From Alteromonas profundi (GTDB taxonomy: Bacteria > Pseudomonadota > Gammaproteobacteria > Enterobacterales > Alteromonadaceae), in contig NZ_JAAAWN010000008.1 of the NCBI RefSeq assembly GCF_010500865.1, forward strand, positions 1 through 64,000: 64,000 nucleotides of DNA, in the 5' to 3' direction. Under the pieces are notes generated by a model that saw only the letters and a list, made by a program, of their open reading frames with translations, had not been told where the DNA came from and did no database searches. Of this stretch, positions 39,737-49,549 are shown piece by piece (positions within the stretch are counted from its first letter, which is position 1; the number at the start of each line of letters is the position of its first letter). The position numbers and the translations under genes are program-made.

Positions 39737-40243
39737 ATGAACAAACCTAAGAAAACGCTTTTTGCTGAAGCTATGGAGCAACATAAGGGCATTGTATTTA
39801 AAATTGTGAATTCATATTGCCAAAATCGAGATGAGCGGCAAGACCTTGCGCAAGAAATACTTACAACCATGTGGCTTGCTTATGATAACTACGACAACGA
39901 ACACAAATTTTCTACCTGGATGTACCGCATTGCATTAAATGTCGCCATTTCTTACTACCGCAAAGACAGTAAGCGAGTAGGCAGAGCAAGTGAAGATGAA
40001 GAATGTCTTGTTCACATTGCTGACTTCTCACAACAAGAAGAGCGAGGCGAGGAGGTGATGTTGCTATATCGATTCATAGGGCAACTGGATACGTTAAATA
40101 AAGCCATCATGCTGCTTTATTTGGAAAGTGAGCCGTATGACAGCATCGCACATAGTTTGGGAATGAGTAAAACCAATGTCGCTACACGCATTAGCCGAAT
40201 TAAAGAGACATTAAAAAAACAGTTTGAATCACAGGATGTTTAA
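39737..40243 (+). CDS. ECF sigma factor
   Basis: 168 aa. Region 2 spans about 15-85 (SYCQNRDERQDLAQEILTTMW and FSTWMYRIALNVAISYYRK); region 4 spans about 110-162 (LDTLNKAIMLLYLESEPYDSIAHSLGMSKTNVATRISRIKETLKK). The following gene starts 1 nt after the stop and encodes a membrane protein, likely its regulator. This type (sigma followed by a small helical membrane protein) is common in marine gammaproteobacteria, often with unknown signal. Confidence 0.88.
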   Translation: MNKPKKTLFAEAMEQHKGIVFKIVNSYCQNRDERQDLAQEILTTMWLAYDNYDNEHKFSTWMYRIALNVAISYYRKDSKRVGRASEDEECLVHIADFSQQEERGEEVMLLYRFIGQLDTLNKAIMLLYLESEPYDSIAHSLGMSKTNVATRISRIKETLKKQFESQDV

Positions 40244-40244
40244 T

Positions 40245-40901
40245 ATGAATTTAGATAACTTCAAAGAAACGTGGCAGCAGCAAAATAGCGATACAGCAGC
40301 CATTACGATTAACCAAACAATGCTGACCGATATGAAAGTAAATAAACAAATGAAAGCGCTCAATAATATGAAGTGGGCGCGAATTATTGAGGGTGTCGCG
40401 TTCTTCGCTATTATTGTTCTTTTGGGGCAGTATATCGCTACTGACTTTAGTCTTTCAGCGCCCACCATATCGGCCGTTGTTTTAACTATTTTTGCTATTG
40501 TTGGGCTGGCGGGAAACATTGGTCAAATCGTGCTAATTTCAAAAATTGATTACGCCAAGCCGGTTAGCCAGCTGCAAAAAGATATTTACCGAGTCTGTTC
40601 ACATAAACTACAACTGACTAAGCTGTTACTGATGTCAGTACCTTTTTATCTGGCGTATGTATTTATAGGGTTCGATGTACTGGTGGGAATTGACTTGTTT
40701 CCACATTTAGAGCAACACATGATTTGGATTTATTCTTTATTATCACTACTGCTTTTGGTTGTAACCACCACGCTGCTAACTAAATTACACTACGACAATA
40801 TTGAGATTTCATGGGTTAAAAACACCATTAGAGTTATTGTGGGAGAGCGTTTAGTCAATATGGCTCAATTTATTAATAATATTGAATCTACCCACCGCTA
40901 A
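40245..40901 (+). CDS. Four-span membrane protein, probable anti-sigma or signalling partner
   Basis: 219 aa from ATG at 40245 with AGGATG upstream; the frame also reads from 40224 inside the sigma gene, but without support. A cytoplasmic N-terminus of about 45 residues (MNLDNFKETWQQQNSD) precedes spans near 50-68, 76-97, 130-150 and 163-185. The N-terminal Trp-Gln-rich segment could bind the sigma factor. No zinc-binding motif is visible. Role inferred only from its position 1 nt after the sigma gene. Confidence 0.7.
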   Translation: MNLDNFKETWQQQNSDTAAITINQTMLTDMKVNKQMKALNNMKWARIIEGVAFFAIIVLLGQYIATDFSLSAPTISAVVLTIFAIVGLAGNIGQIVLISKIDYAKPVSQLQKDIYRVCSHKLQLTKLLLMSVPFYLAYVFIGFDVLVGIDLFPHLEQHMIWIYSLLSLLLLVVTTTLLTKLHYDNIEISWVKNTIRVIVGERLVNMAQFINNIESTHR

Positions 40902-40927
40902 CCGCCACGCTGTGGTTCTACTCTTCT

Positions 40928-40979
40928 AGCCTTAACGCCAATGCAGTACGCAGACAGCTTAAGGCTGGGTTTATTTTTT
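40928..40979 (+). terminator. Possible terminator after the sigma operon
   Basis: AGCCTTAA (40928-40935) pairs with TTAAGGCT (40959-40966) across a 23-nt loop, followed by GGGTTTATTTTTTA. The loop is long. Confidence 0.4.
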
Positions 40980-40990
40980 ACCACATGAGA

Positions 40991-41485
40991 TTAGGCGTTG
41001 AGGCTCAGTTGCCAGTACCCAACATCTAACCACTGATTAAATTTAAAGCCTACCTTAGAAAAATGCGCAACTTTTTCCATACCTAGTTTTTCATGCAAGC
41101 CAACACTCGCTGGATTTGGCAAGGTTACGCCACCAATGACACTGTTTATTCCGAGAGTTTTCAGCTTATTAAGCAGCGACGTGTATAACACTGTACCTAA
41201 GCCTTTTCCTTGAAACTCATTAGAAAGGTAAATTGTTGACTCTACAGAAAAGCGATAAGCGCTTCGTTCCTTCCATTTCGTAGCATACGCATACCCAATA
41301 ATCGTCTCGTCTATCACTGCCACAATCCAAGGCAAATTAGCCTCTACTACTTTTTTTAGCCGAATAGACATATCTTCATCTGAAACATAGCCCTCTTCAA
41401 ACGTAGTGCATGTATTAACAACATAAAAATTGTATATTTCGGCAATGCGTGAGGAATCATCTAAAACAGCATCTCTTATTATCAT
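40991..41485 (-). CDS. GNAT N-acetyltransferase, phosphinothricin-acetyltransferase-like
   Basis: 164 aa, one GNAT domain. The N-terminus MIIRDAVLDDSSRIAEIYN and the acetyl-CoA loop FQGKGLGTVLYTSLLNKL are clear, and NPASVGLHEKLGMEKVAHFSKVGFKF is typical of the Pat/Bar subgroup (also methionine sulfoximine acetyltransferases). The true substrate in marine bacteria is unknown. Lies next to the nth fragment, same strand. Confidence 0.85.
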   Translation of the reverse strand: MIIRDAVLDDSSRIAEIYNFYVVNTCTTFEEGYVSDEDMSIRLKKVVEANLPWIVAVIDETIIGYAYATKWKERSAYRFSVESTIYLSNEFQGKGLGTVLYTSLLNKLKTLGINSVIGGVTLPNPASVGLHEKLGMEKVAHFSKVGFKFNQWLDVGYWQLSLNA

Positions 41486-41527
41486 TTAACGAACCTTGTT
41501 GCTTAAATTTCTGAGGTGGCCTTATTC

Positions 41528-41767
41528 TTAGACATCACACAAATGGTGAATAATGCACGAACTAGAGCGTGGTTTGCGCGCAATACACGTATAGCGGCTA
41601 TTTAGAATAAGCCAAGGGAATACGTCTACTTTAAACACTTTAGGTAGTATTTTCAGTAGCTTTTCTTCTACTTTTTCTACGGTTTTACCCATTGCTAACT
41701 TTGTACAGTTGTTTACCCGATAAATGTGGGTGTCTATGGCGTTGGTTCGGCTTGTTTCGACCGCCAA
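41528..41767 (-). pseudogene. Degraded duplicate of the 3' end of nth
   Basis: The 79-aa frame matches the last third of intact nth (43953-44585): both contain DTHIYRV.N.TK.AMGKTVEKVEEKLLK and RYTCIARKPR. The catalytic Lys helix-hairpin-helix part is absent and one of the four cluster cysteines is changed (CIARKPRSSSC instead of CIARKPRCGSC). The two copies differ at many silent and amino-acid positions, so duplication is old or one came by transfer. It lies about 2.2 kb from nth in the same orientation, with the serine hydrolase between them. Confidence 0.8.
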
Positions 41768-42068
41768 ACATCAACTACCCTGAATATTCAAAATTGTGGT
41801 ATTTTTGCTGAACGCTCATCTCCTTGTGTATTTCTTATAGAAATGTGTTAATTCAGTAGCGTGTATCTGGTAACGAAGCACTAATTATCATAACCCTAGT
41901 TGTAGTTGTGATTTATTTACCTTATCTTTTCCGTCCTCATAGAAAAAAGTGGGCTTCACAATATATAAAAGGTAGCGCTTGGAAGCGCTAATCAGCGACC
42001 TGCTAGTTTAATCTCTAGCAAACTAACTCGTTTCTAGCAGCAGTTAAAAAGAAACCAAAGGAAAATTT
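41768..42068. other. Structured leader region of the serine hydrolase
   Basis: No gene seen. TAGCGCTT/AAGCGCTA (41973-41990) form an 8-bp hairpin with GG loop. TGCTAG (42001-42006) can pair with CTAGCA (42015-42020), or CTGCTAG (42000-42006) with CTAGCAG (42034-42040), mutually exclusive folds just before the ribosome binding site AAGGA (42057-42061). Confidence 0.35.
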
Positions 42069-43646
42069 GTGTTGAGAAGTCTCCTCCCACCTAAGTTTAC
42101 CGTTAAATTTGTAGTAATTTTCATTAGTTGTTGCGTAGTTAATGGTATTGCGTCTGCGGATAATGTTGATGACTTTCTGCTGGCCAAGATGAGAGAACAT
42201 GATATTCCTGGCTTGCAACTTGCCGTTATCCAACACAATAAAGTGGTAAAATCCGCGAGTTATGGTATCGCTAATATTCAAGATGGTGTCAAAGTAGACA
42301 AGGATACTGTCTTTAACATTGCATCGATGACGAAAGCGTTCACTTGCGTGGCTGTAATGCAACTGGTTGAACAGGGTAAGGTTGATTTACATGCTTCTAT
42401 TTCAACGTATATTGAAGGTTTACCCACGTCGTGGAAAAAAATCACTGTTAATCAAATATTAACGCATAGTTCTGGTTTGCCAGACGTTATGAATGAGGGC
42501 TTTTACCTCATTGATAGCGCCGGTGAAGAACCATCATGGCAGGCGGTAAAACAAAGAGAAGTCTTGTTTGAACCGGGAGAGGCATTTCATTACAACCAAA
42601 CTAATTATCTGCTAGCAGGACAAATTATCCAAAGGGTGAGTGGCAATAGTTATTCTACTTTGATTGAAGGGTTTCAGCTAAAAAAAGTAGGCATGATTAG
42701 AACACAAGCCGCAGGTTTTGCTCATTTTGAGAATGTTAATCAGCATCAAGCAATAGATTATAGATACAACCAGCAGGGCAGTTTGACTAATGTATTAACT
42801 TATTTTCCAGCAATGATTCGTGCAGGAGCAGGGATGAGTTCTACTGCCAATGAGCTAGCTGCTTGGAGTATTGCCTTGAAAAAAGGTTTGTTTTTCGAAA
42901 ACAAAACGAGTTTACAAACGTTATGGCAAGAAGCTGCGCTCAATAGCGATCTTTGGACAAAAGAGAATCCTAATATGCACCCTTATGCATTGGGATGGTA
43001 TAGGGTAAATAGACCATTAAACAAGAAAATGGTCACCGCTGGAGGTGGGCAGTCAGCCCTAGTAATTTATCCCGAAGATGCTCTGTCGATTGTGATTCTA
43101 ACTAATCTTGCAGGCACAAAACCAGAAAACCTGATGGATGAAATTGCTCAGTTTTATCTAGAGGACTTTGGCTTATCGAAAAAGATGAAGCTGCTTAAAC
43201 ATCAACTTGAGCTACAGGGGTATGAGAACCCGTTAGAGGTGGCTAAGGCACTTAGCATTAAGCAAAACATGCATTTTGAGTCAGGCGAGTTACACCATTT
43301 TGCAGAATTGCTGGTCAAACATGATAGGAGCAAGCAAGCCCACGCAATATTTAGCCTTAACAATCAGTTATTTTCTAACGTCATATTGAATGAAGAAACC
43401 CTTAATGAGTATGTTGGTGTTTATGAGTTAGCTGATTTCTCAATACATGTTAGCCGCAAGAGTCATGCGCTGTTTATCACTGCAACAGGCGAGGCTACCG
43501 TGCCTATTTTCGCAGTGACAGATAGCCAATTTGTGTTAAAGCAGGTTAATGCATCGATTACCTTTGAGAAAGATGACAGAGGTAAGGTAAAAGGGCTGAC
43601 ATTAAATTTAAATAATCAAGATTTGCCAGGGAAAAAAGTTAACTAA
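42069..43646 (+). CDS. Serine hydrolase, class C beta-lactamase/esterase fold (PF00144 type)
   Basis: 525 aa, GTG start with AAGGA upstream; signal peptide to about residue 30 (GIASA). SxxK nucleophile Ser86-Lys89 in FNIASMTKAF; the Tyr motif is YNQTNY (Tyr175), with Gln where YxN members have Asn; the third motif is GGGQ in VTAGGGQSALV rather than KTG. A C-terminal extension (about 375-525) carries a lipocalin-like segment. More likely a peptidase or esterase than an antibiotic-resistance enzyme. It sits between two nth copies, which suggests insertion. Confidence 0.85.
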   Translation: MLRSLLPPKFTVKFVVIFISCCVVNGIASADNVDDFLLAKMREHDIPGLQLAVIQHNKVVKSASYGIANIQDGVKVDKDTVFNIASMTKAFTCVAVMQLVEQGKVDLHASISTYIEGLPTSWKKITVNQILTHSSGLPDVMNEGFYLIDSAGEEPSWQAVKQREVLFEPGEAFHYNQTNYLLAGQIIQRVSGNSYSTLIEGFQLKKVGMIRTQAAGFAHFENVNQHQAIDYRYNQQGSLTNVLTYFPAMIRAGAGMSSTANELAAWSIALKKGLFFENKTSLQTLWQEAALNSDLWTKENPNMHPYALGWYRVNRPLNKKMVTAGGGQSALVIYPEDALSIVILTNLAGTKPENLMDEIAQFYLEDFGLSKKMKLLKHQLELQGYENPLEVAKALSIKQNMHFESGELHHFAELLVKHDRSKQAHAIFSLNNQLFSNVILNEETLNEYVGVYELADFSIHVSRKSHALFITATGEATVPIFAVTDSQFVLKQVNASITFEKDDRGKVKGLTLNLNNQDLPGKKVN

Positions 43647-43732
43647 CAAGGATAAATTACTTGCTACTTCCTCCTATCGCTAACAAAAATAAGTAGGGCA
43701 GTCACTCTTTTGAAAACGTTGTTTTAATTCAC

Positions 43733-43757
43733 AGCCTCGCATTCGAGAGGCTTTTTT
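43733..43757 (+). terminator. Terminator after the serine hydrolase
   Basis: AGCCTC (43733-43738) and GAGGCT (43747-43752) with an 8-nt loop, then six T. Confidence 0.75.
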
Positions 43758-43952
43758 GAGTACAATTCATGCAAAGTTTACTCGCCTAGCTATACTGCTA
43801 AGGTTTTGTATTTATTATTTTTTATCGAGCAGCTATTATGGCTCGTAGTGTCGTTGAATGTATATGCAGGCACGATACTATGATCCAGTTATCGGTAATA
43901 CCCCAATAATCCGGTAGGTCTTATTTAGTCGCATATCTTTGCGAATATTGAA
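43758..43952. other. Non-coding gap between serine hydrolase and nth
   Basis: Nothing recognised beyond the terminator on its left; no T-tract hairpin for the nth transcript was found. Confidence 0.4.
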
Positions 43953-44585
43953 TTACTCAGTTTTATCTTTAAACTCACACAAATCTTCGATAATACAAGA
44001 ACCACAGCGTGGTTTGCGCGCGATACAGGTATAGCGGCCGTGCAAAATCAGCCAATGATGTACATCTACTTTAAATTCTTTGGGCACCACTTTTAAAAGC
44101 TTTTCCTCTACCTTTTCGACGGTTTTACCCATAGCAAATTTGGTACGGTTGCTGACGCGGTAAATATGCGTGTCTACGGCAATAGTAGGCCAGCCGAAGG
44201 CAGTATTTAAAACAACATTGGCTGTTTTTCTACCTACTCCGGGTAATGCTTCGAGTGCTTCGCGGCTTTCTGGTACTTCACCGTTGTGCTTTTCAACTAA
44301 AATCTCACTCAGTCGATGCACATTTTTGGCTTTGGAATTATAAAGGCCAATAGTTTTTATATATTGAGTAAGGCCTTCTACGCCTAAGTCGGCGATGGCT
44401 TGTGGTGTATTGGCCACCGGAAAAAGTTTGTCAGTTGCTTTATTAACACCCACGTCGGTTGATTGGGCCGATAAGGTAACGGCGACTAACAACTCAAAGG
44501 GCGTAGAGAAGTTAAGCTCTGTGGTGGGGTGCGGGTTAGCATCTCGTAGGCGAGTCAATATTTCCCGGCGTTTAACGTTGTTCAT
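43953..44585 (-). CDS. nth: Endonuclease III
   Basis: 210 aa, near the E. coli length. The helix-hairpin-helix has the catalytic Lys in LEALPGVGRKTANVVLNTAF, the catalytic Asp in IAVDTHIYRV, and the [4Fe-4S] loop CIARKPRCGSCIIEDLC. It removes oxidised pyrimidines and nicks abasic sites. It follows rnfE by 46 bp as in the conserved rnfABCDGE-nth order. A degraded partial copy lies at 41528-41767. Confidence 0.97.
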   Translation of the reverse strand: MNNVKRREILTRLRDANPHPTTELNFSTPFELLVAVTLSAQSTDVGVNKATDKLFPVANTPQAIADLGVEGLTQYIKTIGLYNSKAKNVHRLSEILVEKHNGEVPESREALEALPGVGRKTANVVLNTAFGWPTIAVDTHIYRVSNRTKFAMGKTVEKVEEKLLKVVPKEFKVDVHHWLILHGRYTCIARKPRCGSCIIEDLCEFKDKTE

Positions 44586-44631
44586 TTAGATCTAAATTCC
44601 TACCTGACTACTATTTTTTGTGCTTTATTAT

Positions 44632-45327
44632 TTAGGTACTTTCAGCTGTAACCCGAGCGCGGGTGGCTTTTGGTGTAACGGCGCTACTTTTTGCGGCGAT
44701 ACGCGCATCAATCATATTTTTAATGGCAATCAGTAACCCCATGCCTAAAAATGCGCCAGGGGGAAGAATGGCGAGCAAAAAGGGTGAGTCAGTTGTAAAT
44801 AACTGAATACCCCATTGATCTGCTATCGGGCCAAATAAGCGGTCGGCGCCGCTAAACAAGGTACCAGCACCTAATATTTCACGCATTCCCCCTAGTATAA
44901 CCAGTACAAGCGTGAAGCCGAGCCCCATCATTAAACCATCAAAAGCAGCAGGCACTGGCCCGTTTTTTGAGGCATAAGCTTCCGCTCGGCCAATAATGGC
45001 GCAGTTTGTAACGATCAGTGGAATAAAGATACCTAGGGCAAGATAAAGCTCATAGGTGTATGCATTCATCAATAATTGAATAATCGTAACAAACGCAGCG
45101 ATAATCATGACAAACACTGGTATACGTATTTCGTTACGCACTACATTTCGAACCAGCGATACGGTGATATTGCTGCCCACGAGTACTAAGGTGGTGGCAA
45201 TGCCAAGACCTAATCCGTTAATGAATGTAGCGGTTACTGCAAGCAATGGACATAACCCTAGCAACTGCACAAGCGCTGGGTTGTTTTTCCAAATACCTTG
45301 TAAGCTTAAGTCTTTAAATTCATTCAT
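44632..45327 (-). CDS. rnfE: Rnf electron-transport complex subunit E
   Basis: 231 aa, about six membrane spans; conserved [17 protein letters not shown] near the N-terminus and [22 protein letters not shown] in the middle, a pattern shared with RnfA, its structural homologue with opposite topology. The pair carries an intramembrane iron-sulfur centre (the conserved Cys in both motifs). The start overlaps the rnfG stop by one base. The C-terminal tail ([13 protein letters not shown]) is an addition. Confidence 0.96.
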   Translation of the reverse strand: MNEFKDLSLQGIWKNNPALVQLLGLCPLLAVTATFINGLGLGIATTLVLVGSNITVSLVRNVVRNEIRIPVFVMIIAAFVTIIQLLMNAYTYELYLALGIFIPLIVTNCAIIGRAEAYASKNGPVPAAFDGLMMGLGFTLVLVILGGMREILGAGTLFSGADRLFGPIADQWGIQLFTTDSPFLLAILPPGAFLGMGLLIAIKNMIDARIAAKSSAVTPKATRARVTAEST

Positions 45328-45980
45328 TAACTTTCACCGTGTTGGGACACTTCGCCTTGCTGGCATACGTTGGGAGCTGAATAGAGTGAGGTTTGCTCGT
45401 TTTCAACAAATAGCAGCGCATTTTTTACGGCACTCACTACTGCCCGAGGGGTGATGGTTGCGCCGGTAAACTGATCAAATTCGCCACCATCTTTCTTTAC
45501 TTGCCAAGAACTTAGCGACTCTTCATCAAAAACTTTACCGGAAAACTGCGTAATCCAATCACTTATTGCTAATTCTATCTTATCGCCGAGGCCCGGCGTC
45601 TCTTGGTGTTCGATAACCCGTACCCCTAGCACTTGCATGCTGGTGTCCACACCAATAACCATGTGAATATTGCCGCTGTAGCCATTAGGCGCTGTCGCTT
45701 CTACAACTAACGCCTGAGGCTTATCACCGGTTCTAGCGCGGTAAATAAGGTGTGGCTCTAGATTTCCTAGCAAAGGAGAAACTACTTCAGCACAGTCGGC
45801 ATATAAAGTGTTATCGTGCAATCTGCTAGGCACGACTTCGTTTAGTACGCTAAGTAGCTTTTGTTTTTGCTGTTGCTCTATGCGAGGGGCCGTGGCGTAA
45901 AACGTTACGGCAATAAGAGCAGTAGTAACTACTGCAAACGCGCCCAACATAAAACCGTTTTTTGTAAGAGTTTGGTTCAT
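45327..45980 (-). CDS. rnfG: Rnf electron-transport complex subunit G
   Basis: 217 aa. One N-terminal membrane anchor (about 9-29) and a periplasmic FMN-binding domain; the covalent flavin threonine lies in [27 protein letters not shown] is also conserved. It carries electrons between RnfC/B and RnfD in the ion-coupled NADH-ferredoxin route. Confidence 0.96.
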   Translation of the reverse strand: MNQTLTKNGFMLGAFAVVTTALIAVTFYATAPRIEQQQKQKLLSVLNEVVPSRLHDNTLYADCAEVVSPLLGNLEPHLIYRARTGDKPQALVVEATAPNGYSGNIHMVIGVDTSMQVLGVRVIEHQETPGLGDKIELAISDWITQFSGKVFDEESLSSWQVKKDGGEFDQFTGATITPRAVVSAVKNALLFVENEQTSLYSAPNVCQQGEVSQHGES

Positions 45981-45983
45981 TGC

Positions 45984-47069
45984 TTACTCTCTTGATGTTT
46001 TGGTGCGTTTTACTCGCCCGTAAGTGCGTGGTTTTGTGTAGTAGTCGATAAGAGGCACCGTCATATTCATAATTATCACGGCAAATGCCATAGCATCAGG
46101 ATAACCGCCAAAAGTACGGATTATTATTACCCAAAAACCAATAGCGGCCCCAAAAATAAGCCGGCCGCGGGGCGTTGTAGAGGCCGAAACAGGATCAGTG
46201 GCAATAAAAAAGGCACCGATCATAACCGCCCCGTTCATCAGGTGAAAAACGGGGGAAGCAAAGTGATCACTATCTACAAGGTATAGCAAAAAAGAAAACA
46301 AGCTAACCGCGGCCAATAAACTGCCTGGAATATGCCAGCTAATTACTTTAAGCCTTATCAAGGCTAACCCACCTAATAAATAGGCTAAACTCACATAACC
46401 CCAGCCCGCTCCGGCTGCGTCAAACCAGCCACCATCAAAAATGGGTTTAGTTAAGGTTTCCGAATAGGTTAAGCCTTGCGTAAGATTCGTTCTTAATGTG
46501 TCTAAAGGTGTTGCCATGGTTACCCCATCAGCCACAGTTCTTAACTGTGCTACGTCATAGCCACTGGTGGTGAAGCCGGTAAAAATAAGTGAAACGGCGT
46601 CAAAAAACGAGGGGGTAATGCTGGCATGTGTGACAGGCACCAGCCATAAACTCATGGCAGCGGGAAATGATATTAGCAATACTACATAAGCGATCATCGC
46701 CGGATTAAAAATGTTAAACCCTAGCCCGCCATAGACTTGCTTGGCTACACCAATAGCAAAGAATACGCCTGTGACTGTCATCCACCATGGGAGAGTAGGG
46801 GGAATGCTAACCGCTATGAGTAACCCAGTGAGTACTGCAGAGTAATCGGTAAGCGTTCGTTCAATAGGGCGTTTTCGAAGCCATAAAATTACACCTTCGA
46901 TAACCACAGCGCTTACTACGGCTAGCAAGGATTGAATGAGTACACCCCAGCCAAAGAAATAGGCCTGCGTTAAAATACCTGGCACCATAGCGTAAATAAC
47001 TAAGCGCATAATTTGCCCAGTGTCTCGTCTTACGCGTTGGTGAGGGGAACTCGATAAGGTTAGTTTCAT
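45984..47069 (-). CDS. rnfD: Rnf electron-transport complex subunit D
   Basis: 361 aa with about 9-10 membrane spans. Conserved [19 protein letters not shown], the covalent FMN site region [12 protein letters not shown], and [17 protein letters not shown]. Related to NqrB; part of the ion-translocating core. It overlaps rnfC by four bases. Confidence 0.96.
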   Translation of the reverse strand: MKLTLSSSPHQRVRRDTGQIMRLVIYAMVPGILTQAYFFGWGVLIQSLLAVVSAVVIEGVILWLRKRPIERTLTDYSAVLTGLLIAVSIPPTLPWWMTVTGVFFAIGVAKQVYGGLGFNIFNPAMIAYVVLLISFPAAMSLWLVPVTHASITPSFFDAVSLIFTGFTTSGYDVAQLRTVADGVTMATPLDTLRTNLTQGLTYSETLTKPIFDGGWFDAAGAGWGYVSLAYLLGGLALIRLKVISWHIPGSLLAAVSLFSFLLYLVDSDHFASPVFHLMNGAVMIGAFFIATDPVSASTTPRGRLIFGAAIGFWVIIIRTFGGYPDAMAFAVIIMNMTVPLIDYYTKPRTYGRVKRTKTSRE

Positions 47070-49546
47070 GATTCTTTCTCGCGTTCAGCCTGCGCCTTTT
47101 TTGCTTTCGCTTTTGCTATAGCTGCGGCAATACGTGCTTTTTTCTCTTCCGCCTGATTACGACTATTATTCTCGGTCTCGCTGGTAGGCTGAGAGGTGTG
47201 TATGGCGTCACTGTCACTGCCGCTAGTATCTTGGGTTGTTTGCTGTTTTTTAGCCTTTGCTTTTGCTACTGCAGCGGCAATGCGCGCTTTCTTCTTAGTC
47301 GCTTCTTCATCGTGGCTCTGCGTCGAAGTATCGTCAGTTTCCATCGCGGATTCCTCCTCAGCTAATTGCTTTTTCGCTTTCGCCTTGGCAATTGCTGCGG
47401 CTACCCGTGCATTTTTATCGTTTGTTTGAGCCTCGGGTGTGCTTCCAGGCTCCCTTTCCAAAGTATCTTCTTGTTGAGCGGCTTTCTTCGCTTTGGCACG
47501 TGCTACAGCTGCTGCGATACGGGCTTTTTTGTCTTCTTGCTGCACATCGGCTTTACCATCCGTGTGTGTATTGTTTTCGTTGGTTTCTCTTCCTGACGAT
47601 GGAGCGATACCTTGTTGAGCGGCTTTTTTGGCTTTCGCCCGTGCCACCGCTGCCGCTATGCGGGCCTTTTTATCATCTTGCGGTGTACTCGTCTCACCAT
47701 CTACCTGAGGTTGGCCTTGGTTTGGGGCATTTTCGTCCACATCGTGGGCAGGGGAAGTGAGGCCGGAGTGCGGTTGCGTTTGTTGCTGGGCCTTGGCTGC
47801 CTTTTTAGCTTTAGCACGAGCGATTGCCGCGGCTACCTGCGCTTTTTTATCGTCGGCTTCATTGGCCTTGGCAGCCGCTAGCTTTTCTCTCTCCGCGCTT
47901 TCTTCGTTCGCTTTAGGGGCATTTTGCTCTGCTTGTAATGCCGCTTTTTTAGCTTTAGCGCGAGCTAACGCCGCGGCAACCTTATCTTTTGCATTGGTGG
48001 GCGTTGAACTTTCACCCTGGGCAGAAGCCGTGGTGCTAGTACTATTAGCTTTATTTTTATTCGCTGCTAAACGTGCTTCTTTGGCTTTGCGGTGTTTTTC
48101 TTCACGTTCGCGTTTTTCACGTTCTAAGCGTTCTTTTCGCGCTTCAAATCGCTGTTTCGCTTTTTCGGCTTTATTACGTTCATCTCGCTCTAGGCGAATC
48201 TCAGATTTCGCCTTACGATAATAGTGAACTAACGGTATCTCGCTTGGGCAAACATACGCGCATGCTCCGCATTCTATACAATCAAATAAATCGTATTCTT
48301 CAGCTTTGTCATATTCTTTGGCCTTTGCGTGCCAAAATATTTGCTGAGGTAGTAGTGAAGCTGGGCATGCGTCGGCACATGCACTACACCGAATGCAAGG
48401 GCGTTCAGCGTCCTCCGGAGCCAGTTCTTTTTTACCCGGAACTAATAAACAGTTTGTGGTTTTAATAATAGGAATAGTGGCGTCTGCTAATGCGAACCCC
48501 ATCATCGGGCCACCCATTATAACTCTGGGGCTCGATTGTTTTTTAGCCACGTAATCAGCGGCAGTTAACAAATGTTCTACCGGGGTACCTAGCAACGCCC
48601 TAAAATTCTTTGGTTGCTTTACGGCTTCACCTGTAACGGTGACAATTCGCTCTATAAGCGGCTTTCCGTTAAGAATTGCATCAGCTACGGCATAGCAGGT
48701 TCCCACGTTAAACATGAGTACACCAACATCTGCAGGCAACCCATTTCTTGGTACTTCGCGTCCGGTGAGCACTTGAATAAGTTGCTTTTCGCCCCCAGCA
48801 GGGTACTTAGTTTCAACGCTGATAACACGGTAGTCATCTTTATCTTGGCAAGCAATATTTAGCGCTTCTATTGCTTCGGGTTTGTTGTCTTCAACAGCGA
48901 TAACAATCGCTTTCGGGTTAATAAGGTGGCTTAGCACATCAAGGCCTTGACGAATTTGCCATGCATGTTCCCGCATTAAGCGATCGTCAGAGGTAATATA
49001 AGGCTCGCATTCCACCCCATTTATCACGAGAAATTCAATTGGCTTGCTACTCGCCGCTTTAATATGAGTAGGAAAACCGGCCCCCCCCATGCCTGAAATG
49101 CCTGCCTGACAGATAGCTTCGACAATTTTGTCTTTCTCTAACGCTTGGTAGTTAGTTAATGGGGTGAGTTCGCCCCAGGTGTCTTTACCATCAGGCTTTA
49201 TGCTTACGCACATTTCAGTAAGGCCACTGGGGTGCGCCACCACATGGGGTGCTATAGCAACAACTTCACCCGATGTGGGGGCGTGAATGGGCACCGAATA
49301 AGGAGTAGTGGTAGTACAAAGTGGCTGGCCTTTATATACGTAGTCGCCTACATTTACGCTACACATTCCTTCTGACCCCACGTGTTGGCGTAAGGGAAGG
49401 GTTAAAATCTGTGGCAAAGGAGGCTGCTCAATTATTGCTGTATTCGATAATGCTTTCTTATCGTCTGGATGCACGCCGCCGGGGAAAGAAAAGAGCTTTC
49501 CAGCGTTAAGGGCATCGATGATGTGGTCAAAACTTGGATACTTCAA
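47066..49546 (-). CDS. rnfC: Rnf electron-transport complex subunit C, with an Ala/Lys-repeat tail
   Basis: 826 aa from TTG at 49546, 3 nt after the rnfB stop; no in-frame ATG lies nearby. The core (1-about 440) has the barrel-sandwich region, NADH/FMN-binding motifs ([22 protein letters not shown]) and two [4Fe-4S] motifs [16 protein letters not shown] and [16 protein letters not shown]. The long tail holds seven repeats of the type [18 protein letters not shown] separated by acidic/polar linkers. E. coli RsxC also has a repeated tail but is shorter (about 740 aa). Confidence 0.96.
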   Translation of the reverse strand: MKYPSFDHIIDALNAGKLFSFPGGVHPDDKKALSNTAIIEQPPLPQILTLPLRQHVGSEGMCSVNVGDYVYKGQPLCTTTTPYSVPIHAPTSGEVVAIAPHVVAHPSGLTEMCVSIKPDGKDTWGELTPLTNYQALEKDKIVEAICQAGISGMGGAGFPTHIKAASSKPIEFLVINGVECEPYITSDDRLMREHAWQIRQGLDVLSHLINPKAIVIAVEDNKPEAIEALNIACQDKDDYRVISVETKYPAGGEKQLIQVLTGREVPRNGLPADVGVLMFNVGTCYAVADAILNGKPLIERIVTVTGEAVKQPKNFRALLGTPVEHLLTAADYVAKKQSSPRVIMGGPMMGFALADATIPIIKTTNCLLVPGKKELAPEDAERPCIRCSACADACPASLLPQQIFWHAKAKEYDKAEEYDLFDCIECGACAYVCPSEIPLVHYYRKAKSEIRLERDERNKAEKAKQRFEARKERLEREKREREEKHRKAKEARLAANKNKANSTSTTASAQGESSTPTNAKDKVAAALARAKAKKAALQAEQNAPKANEESAEREKLAAAKANEADDKKAQVAAAIARAKAKKAAKAQQQTQPHSGLTSPAHDVDENAPNQGQPQVDGETSTPQDDKKARIAAAVARAKAKKAAQQGIAPSSGRETNENNTHTDGKADVQQEDKKARIAAAVARAKAKKAAQQEDTLEREPGSTPEAQTNDKNARVAAAIAKAKAKKQLAEEESAMETDDTSTQSHDEEATKKKARIAAAVAKAKAKKQQTTQDTSGSDSDAIHTSQPTSETENNSRNQAEEKKARIAAAIAKAKAKKAQAEREKES
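47075..47995 (-). repeat. Seven-copy coding repeat in the RnfC tail
   Basis: Seven copies of an about 20-residue basic Ala/Lys helix, each ending AKAKK, with variable acidic linkers of about 15-30 residues. DNA of the copies is similar but not identical; the repeat creates long open frames on the opposite strand. Confidence 0.9.
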
Positions 49547-49549
49547 CGC

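Noticed and set aside
40224-40244. Upstream TTG start of the sigma-associated membrane protein
   Set aside because: It lies within the sigma gene with no ribosome binding site; the ATG at 40245 has AGGATG upstream.
42069-43646. Calling the serine hydrolase an antibiotic-resistance beta-lactamase
   Set aside because: The KTG motif is absent and YxN is altered; the long C-terminal extension fits esterase/peptidase relatives better.
47196-48465. Several long open frames on the plus strand opposite rnfC
   Set aside because: They arise from the antisense of the Ala/Lys repeats; no start signals or known motifs, while rnfC on the other strand is certain.
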